A DNA stretch of 64,000 bases from Torreya grandis (taxonomy: Eukaryota; Streptophyta; Pinopsida; Cupressales; Taxaceae): contig JARHVA010002371.1 in the NCBI GenBank assembly GCA_037957365.1, forward strand, positions 1,805,001 through 1,869,000. The letters run 5' to 3'. The notes under the pieces were generated by a model. The model saw only the letters and a program-made list of their open reading frames with translations, was not told the DNA's origin and searched no databases. Each line of letters starts with the position of its first letter. Within the stretch, counting starts at the first letter, position 1. Shown here piece after piece: positions 58,377 to 64,000 of this stretch. A program made the translations under genes and the position numbers.

Positions 58377-59160
58377 ATTTTCATGCATTATTTGTAAGAA
58401 ATTATGGAGCATGCAACACCCCAAAATAATCTTATTCACTTTGTCCAACTCCACACCCAAGTCATGAAGAATTCTCCATCTGCTTTTGATTTAGCTAAAT
58501 GCATTCTCAATTTTTACATGCCCTTTAGATAAGTGTCTGTCAAACAAAGTATGTAATGGAGACAAATTGCTTTTAAATGGATTCAACAAGTATGGAGATA
58601 TTGGATAGGCAAAATCTCTAATTATTTTTGGATAGATAATGTTTACTTCAATCTAAATTATTGGCACTACTAACACTTCTCTTTTTTGCATGTTTTTTTA
58701 TTGTTGAACAATTCCAGTGATCAATATCATGAGCAACACCAGGACCATTGACACAAACAATCCAAAATATTGTTTGAGCATCACATATTCCTTGTAGCAA
58801 AACACTACAGAAATGATGCCTATTTAAATAGTTTGTAGGAGTATCATGCTCTTGTGGATGATATGATAATTTAATATGAGTGGCATCAACTGCACCACAT
58901 AATGTAGGAAGTAGAGTCAAGGTTTGAGAATCACATATAATTTTAGTACTTCTTGATGGAACACTTATATACTGATTTTGTAAATTTTGGATGGTTATAT
59001 TAATTATAACCATGGTGTATTTTCTCACTATTAATTCTCCCACACAATACAATTATTCCATTACATATGTAGGGGTCCCATGGGCAAGATGATGCAAAAC
59101 TAAACATAGTGCTTTTTCGGTAGTATTGGTTCTCTAACAAAGTGAATTGTACTAGTGTTT
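58377..59160 (-). pseudogene. PIF/Harbinger transposase (DDE_Tnp_4), main part
   Basis: The transposase cuts and pastes the DNA transposon. The minus strand reads EKALCLVLHHLAHG near 59120, then GAVDATHIKLSYHPQEHD near 58890 (first catalytic Asp), CSVLLQGICDAQTIFW near 58790 (second Asp), NGPGVAHDIDHW, and near 58515-58390 KGHVKIENAFS followed by a stop, KSRWRIL and CCMLHNFLQIMHEN. The Glu of IENAF is the third catalytic residue. The longest open piece is 59052-58648. A frame change near 58650 and the stop after IENAFS break it. The coding continues at 52484-52336 beyond the copia element. Confidence 0.9.
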
Positions 59161-60215
59161 GACATATGTGGTTGTAATTTTGACAAAAGCAAATCAAACA
59201 AAGGAAAAACATTCTATAATGGATATGGTATAAGCAATCATGATAATAAGGTTGTTCTTCCCATATTTCTTATTGAATTAAATTCCAAAATGTATTTTAT
59301 CTTAGAAATTTCCACCATTCTCTATTTGACTACATGCATAATGATTTCCCTTCTATATATATTAGCATCAATTGCATAAAGTAATGGAAAAATATGTTTG
59401 ATAAATTTATTTCAATAATTAAAATGAAACAAAATTTATCAAACAAAATTAAAATAAATAAAATAAAATAATTTAACTTTGCTAAGTGTTAGAAATTCAC
59501 CTTAATAGGAGTCACCTAACAGCAGCAATCACCTAATGGAAAATGTAGTAGTGAAAAAATTATAATTGGAACCTCTGGTTTGTGGTGCAGGAATGGATGC
59601 TCTATTTTTATGTTTAAAAAAAACACCGTATTATCATGTTTAATAACACGAGTTTAAAATTTGGTGGCAGTAGTGAGCGGGTGCTATCATATCATGTCTA
59701 AAAGTAGCGAGATTTATTTATTTTCCACTCCATGTGTGGGCTCCATGGTGAAATGGCTCACTGATGTCAAGCTAAGCATGCTCTAGCTTGGGCTCTTCAA
59801 TATCCTTGTATGTGGCACGAGAGATGTCAGCAAAAAATTAGACTCCTACAAATGTCAAGGAAATTAGGAATCCAACACAAATTAGATAATAAAGAGACAA
59901 CAAAAACATTATAGATGTTTCATTTACTTCTAAATCAATTAATTCCTAATAATAATTATGTAAATATATGCAGATCAAACTATAATATGAGGAATAAGTG
60001 TGTATCAAGTATCGTGAATGTTTCTCAATATTATTTTGGTTGTTAAATAGAATGCTCTAATCTCAACATCAATATGAATCACAAAACACTATATGTGGTG
60101 CTCAAATAAATGGAAGAATGATTGTCTACCTTGATAGATATGTTATAATCAAGTACTCATGACTAAAATTTCTTCAAAGACTCTCATATTGAACTTACAT
60201 CTATTTGACATTAGA
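59161..60215. other. Spacer upstream of the transposase relic
   Basis: The first part may hold the damaged N-terminus of the transposase (minus strand to about 59215). The rest is AT-rich with no recognised domain. No terminal inverted repeat matching the left side near 50.6 kb was found. Confidence 0.45.
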
Positions 60216-60643
60216 TGATCAATCTAGTTTAGATTATTAAAACTAAACACATAATAATAGAGTTTCACAAAAGACACAAATGCACGCTAAAATATTATAC
60301 TATGAGTTATTATTTTCTAAATAATAATTCATGTAGGATCTTCAATTCATTCAACTCACTTACATTATAAGAGATACAATCTTATAAAAAAGTTCCATTC
60401 CCTATTACAAAGAAGTCAATCCTTAATAATGACAACTAAACCATCCCTATAATATATCTATCTCTATCCCATATCTCTCTCATAATATCTACCATCTCTT
60501 TATTCCCTTAACTTATCTAATCTACGTGAGTTGGTTTACCAACCAAATGCATTGCCTTATTATAATGGCATTCACACTCACTCAATTTAACTAATTACAA
60601 ATATATAACCCAAACATGTGATTACTAAGCTATTTTCCTAACA
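60216..60643 (-). repeat. 428-bp LTR copy, probably a solo LTR
   Basis: Same family and same length as 42249-42676, diverged by many substitutions. The minus strand starts TGTTAGGAAAATAGC. No polypurine tract lies upstream and no primer site downstream, so no internal region is attached. The immediate flanks do not form a clear 5-bp duplication, so solo-LTR status is likely but not proven. Confidence 0.7.
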
Positions 60644-61884
60644 TAATTTTCCTTGCATTGGAGATTTGTATTAAGCAACCACATACCAAGATCGCAAAAG
60701 CACAATCTAGTCATCAAAGGAGAAGGTATTTGCTTGTTTGTTAAGGTGAAGGTAAATTACATTTGTTTTCCTTTTGTTGGGGTTTAATCCAAGGTTTCAG
60801 TGTAAGTTTAGAATAGAGAGTTTTATTGTTCACTTTCTAATTAGAATTCTAAATTTTATGTATTACATTCTGGCACACTCGATGGGACCATTCCCAATAA
60901 TCTATTTAATAAACATTTTTAATGTTTGTTTTGAATGTTTAGTTAACTTTTTTTTTTGTTATGTAGGTTTTAGGCTAATATGGATCTATGTTGCTTGTTA
61001 TTTTTTTGATTTTATTTTATCTAGATCTATTTTTTTAAATACATGATTGTTAAGATTGCTAAACTTCTAATTTACAATCTGGGCTTTTGTTATTTTTTCA
61101 AGTTTTTCTTAGTTTTATACTAAAAATAAACTATTATTTTTTATGCAAATTTGAATTGTGATTCAGGAGATATCATCAAAATCATAACTATTTTTTTACT
61201 TTTTTTGCAACAAACTACCTGACTGTTAAATTGGATATAAATTTTAATTTACAATTTGGGTTTTCCATATTTTTTCATATTTGTTTGGTTTTATACTAAA
61301 AATAGTGTGTTAAAATTTCATGTAAATATATATATTTTGGTTTAGGAAATATCAGCAATCGTGACTTTTTTTTAAGTGTTATTAGTAAAACTAATTATCT
61401 GTGACATTTTTTCTATTTTTTAAGTTTGTGTGGATTTTTTAATTACTACTAACATACTAACTTGTATCCTTACCGCTTGTCAAATTTGCTTATCACAAAC
61501 TACTAATGGTTTATATGTTGTACCACAAGTCAAAATTATAAAATAAGTTAAAATCTACTAATGTTGTTTCTTTTTTTTCCATTTATATTTGCAAATGCTT
61601 TACTTTTTTTTAGTTAAAATTATTCATTTGCTTTGTGTTTATTTCAATTCTCACAAAGTCTTTATTTGTGTTATTAGTAAAGTGTGTATGATCTTTCCTC
61701 GTACCACCTAGGTGGAAATCTTGAAAATAAAAAATAGTCCTAGTAACTCTTGTAGCCCAATAATGAGATTAAAGTATGATATTTCTTTGCATCACATAGG
61801 TGGTGATCTTGGAGTTCAGAAATAATCAGTTTCTTTTTAATTTTTATTTATAGGGGATCTATCAACTATGGATTTCATCACCAT
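60644..61884. other. AT-rich spacer with a two-copy 177-bp repeat
   Basis: Between about 61050 and 61400 a segment is repeated once: TTTACAATCTGGG and TTTACAATTTGGG are 177 bp apart, and TATACTAAAAATA recurs at the same spacing. A smaller repeated phrase (CACCTAGGTGGAAATCTTG and CACATAGGTGGTGATCTTG) lies near 61707 and 61795. A plus-strand frame (60774-61046) is hydrophobic and unrecognised. Confidence 0.55.
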
Positions 61885-62328
61885 GTGGTAGGCCGAACCC
61901 CATGTATAGAAAGACTATATAAATTGAGGATCAATTGTTTCAATTACCTAAGAATTTATATTTTTTACCAATGTCATGAAGTGAGGAGGTTTCATCCTCT
62001 AATACTCAATGTTTCAACATCTACCTTGAGGTTATATTTTCTTGTGGCACTCTACTCAAATCTTATAGATGGATTGGGTGCATGGAGATTAGACCCTTTT
62101 GTGAAACTCATTAATCTTATTTTTCCATGGTCTTGGGCCTCATTGTACATAAAGGTATATATAAGACATACCCTAGCTAAAATTATGAAAATTATAAGCC
62201 ATATGAATCTTATTTTCCATTTGATTCATGGTGCATATGAGAGAGATGTATCACCTAAGGAATTTACTGTCATTGTAACCTTGAAATTAGGTTTAATGGG
62301 ATATAGACATGGAAGCCTCTTTATTTAG
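61885..62328 (+). CDS. 147-codon open frame, unrecognised
   Basis: An uninterrupted ATG-to-TAG frame of 147 codons, long for AT-rich spacer. The product would be hydrophobic and basic with several leucine- and isoleucine-rich stretches, including IDGLGAWRLDPFVKLINLIFP. I see no known domain, no obvious promoter and no supporting neighbour. It could be a chance frame or the remains of an exon. Treat it as hypothetical. Confidence 0.2.
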   Translation: MVGRTPCIERLYKLRINCFNYLRIYIFYQCHEVRRFHPLILNVSTSTLRLYFLVALYSNLIDGLGAWRLDPFVKLINLIFPWSWASLYIKVYIRHTLAKIMKIISHMNLIFHLIHGAYERDVSPKEFTVIVTLKLGLMGYRHGSLFI

Positions 62329-62755
62329 TTCTCTAAAATATCAAGCTAAAATTATAAAACATGAAAGTAAGTATATATGAGATCTCAATAATCACTCAAC
62401 ACCTTGCCTAGAATTATCCTTTAAAATTGTGATTTACTTGTGTTTTGTTCACATTATTGAATAGTTTAGGTTGTATATTATATGCTTTAAAAATTTCCTC
62501 CTTGTGATATACTAGTTATTGAATCTTTTTTCCTTTGTGTTAAGTTCCATCCACTTATTTTTCAAACTAGTGATCAAACATTTAATAACAAGGCTATGTT
62601 AAAAACCCTTCCATCAACACAAACTATCTTGGGTAGGGTTATCATGGAGCGAAAACCAAATTACTTGATCCATGGTGATATTGAATCAAACCATCTATAT
62701 TTTAATATTTCAAAATCATTTTTAATACAAGCCATATTCAACCAACCTATTTTGA
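62329..62755. other. Spacer, no gene seen
   Basis: AT-rich sequence without recognised features. The short plus-strand frame starting at 62596 runs into the minisatellite and is probably chance. Confidence 0.5.
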
Positions 62756-63270
62756 ATCAAAATCAAACAATCCATCCAAGCTATCTTAGATCAATCCATT
62801 GCGTATCTTAACTACATTGGGTCACAATCTATCAATCCATTATGTGTCTTAACTATTCTAGGTCAAGAATATATTAACCCATTATGTATCCTAGCTATTT
62901 TGGGTCACAAGTCCCTTAGTACATTATGTATCCTAACCATCTAGGGTCACAACCCCATCAATCCATTGAGTATCCTAACTATCTTGGTTCACAAGTCTAT
63001 CAATCCATTGTGTATCCTAACTATCTTGGGTCACAAATCCATCTAAAATATATTGAATCAATCCATTATGTATAATAACTATCTTGGGTCATAAATACAT
63101 CAATCCATTATGTATCTTAACTATCTTGGGTCACAAATCCATAAATCCATCATGTATACTAACTATCTTGGATCAAAAATCCATTAATTAATTATGTCTC
63201 CTAGCTATCATGGGTCATAAATCCATCAATCCATTGTGAATCCTAACTATCTTTAGTTACAATCCATCAC
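62756..63270 (+). repeat. 42-bp minisatellite, about eleven copies
   Basis: A unit of the type ATCAATCCATTATGTATCCT followed by AACTATCTTGGGTCACAA recurs about every 42 bp (for example near 62796, 62837, 62879, 62921, 62963 and 63005) to about 63260, with one longer unit near 63045. Because 42 is a multiple of three, one frame reads a 14-residue repeat (INPLCILTILGHKS) over parts of it, but other copies contain stops. Confidence 0.9.
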
Positions 63271-63336
63271 TCCACCTTGAATCTTAGATATATTTGATCC
63301 AATCCTAATCCTAAGTTACATATATAGAGTCGCATC

Positions 63337-64000
63337 ATGCTTCTGACTACTCAACTCCAAGAGTATTTTAATAATACTCAATATAGGGAAAAACCTTTTG
63401 GTAGAGACCCCTTTAACTTTGAAAATAAATAAGAATGTGTAGAGGTAAATGATGATGATATGATTGTTGAATATAGTGATCCTGGTCCTAAAACTAATGA
63501 TCTACTTGAAGAGGCTCCTGACTAAGTCCAAAGCTACCTCTTAACACATAAATATCAAGCCTTGATGCATCTTCTAGTGGTAGGTGATAAACTACCTCCA
63601 AATTTTAATCTTAAGGACTTACATCACCTTATAAATAGGAGGAATAAAATCCCTTGTAAACGTGATCAAGATCCACATATTACTTCCTTGGATAAAAACA
63701 ATACAATCTTAGAATCTTCCCATGAAAATCTAATTAATGTTTCCTACATTCATGACAATAAAGTAAAAGGCAGTTCTAGAGAACCAAACCCAACAAAATA
63801 GACATTTTGATATATCCAAATATGTCCAACAATTAAGCCAACATATAGTCGATATTCAATCTACGATAAATTCTTTAAATCCCAAAGTTAACAAAACCAA
63901 TCAAAATTAATCAAACAATAAAAATAAATCCACATCCTCACCTCTTAAGAAAAAATTATTTATTCAAGAATGGAAAAATATGAAGGACTAGATCTAAGGA
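63337..64000 (+). pseudogene. Unrecognised coding relic running off the window
   Basis: A plus-strand frame from ATG at 63337 continues to a stop at 63801 with only two internal stops (near 63430 and 63523). The product would be polar and charged (REKPFGRDPFNFENK, EVNDDDMIVEYSDPGPKTNDLLEEAPD, QALMHLLVVGDKLPPNFNLKDLHHLINRRNK in three segments). Coherent but decayed sequence continues in other frames to the window end. I do not recognise it. A retroelement gag or LINE ORF1 fragment, or a host exon, are all possible. Confidence 0.35.

Noticed and set aside
42249..60643. The two 428-bp LTRs as ends of one 18-kb element
   Set aside because: No primer site lies next to the right copy, and the region between contains unrelated nested and flanking elements. 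They are treated as separate copies.
62756..63270. CRISPR-like regular repeats
   Set aside because: Units are directly adjacent without unique spacers, diverge from each other, and lie in plant-type DNA without cas genes. It is a minisatellite.

Overview
The window looks like repeat-rich nuclear DNA from a seed plant. The evidence is AT-rich spacer, nested LTR retrotransposons of both the Ty1-copia and Ty3-gypsy classes with initiator-Met-tRNA-type primer sites (TGGTATCAGAGC and variants), a PIF/Harbinger DNA transposon, and no intact host gene. The load of old, broken elements would suit a gymnosperm, but that is inference. No tRNA, rRNA, CRISPR array or working host gene was found. Nearly every coding stretch is a relic with stops or frameshifts.

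Layout. 1-5288: spacer with a decayed minus-strand coding relic (about 840-2330) and a G-run cluster. 5289-24502: a minus-strand Ty3-gypsy element of about 5.7 kb net, split by two insertions. The first (7666-10481) is a 2.8 kb LTR element whose only recognised coding region is a retropepsin-like relic. The second (10568-21240) is a head-to-tail array of an internally deleted copia element: four LTRs and three complete internal regions with a 3150-bp period, plus a truncated fourth. 25.4-29.0 kb: a plus-strand gypsy chromovirus relic without recognisable LTRs. 31.6-32.7 kb: about seven 120-bp tandem repeats leading into a TATA box, an LTR end and a primer site. 35.6-38.8 kb: a long unrecognised coding relic with a charged, coiled-coil-like tail. 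39.7-41.6 kb: a gypsy gag-protease fragment. 42.2-43.5 kb: the end of a minus-strand LTR element, interrupted by a complete but decayed copia element (43475-49719). 51.1-59.2 kb: a trihelix/Myb-like relic and a PIF/Harbinger transposase arranged tail to tail. The transposase is interrupted by a nearly complete copia element (52485-58376). 60.2 kb: a second copy of the 42.2-kb LTR. 62.7-63.3 kb: a 42-bp minisatellite. 63.3 kb to the end: an unrecognised coding relic.

Relationships. The copia element at 52.5-58.4 kb and the array at 10.6-21.2 kb belong to one family. They share LTR ends, gag-protease and a CG-rich ACGT-core repeat present in both the LTR and the integrase-RT linker. The array units lack integrase and most of RT and RNase H, so they look like non-autonomous derivatives. 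The most notable points are the tandem array with identical units, its 26-bp flanking duplication and truncated end, a 174-bp LTR tail lodged inside the related element's own pol, and nonsense codons in that element that are all TAG.
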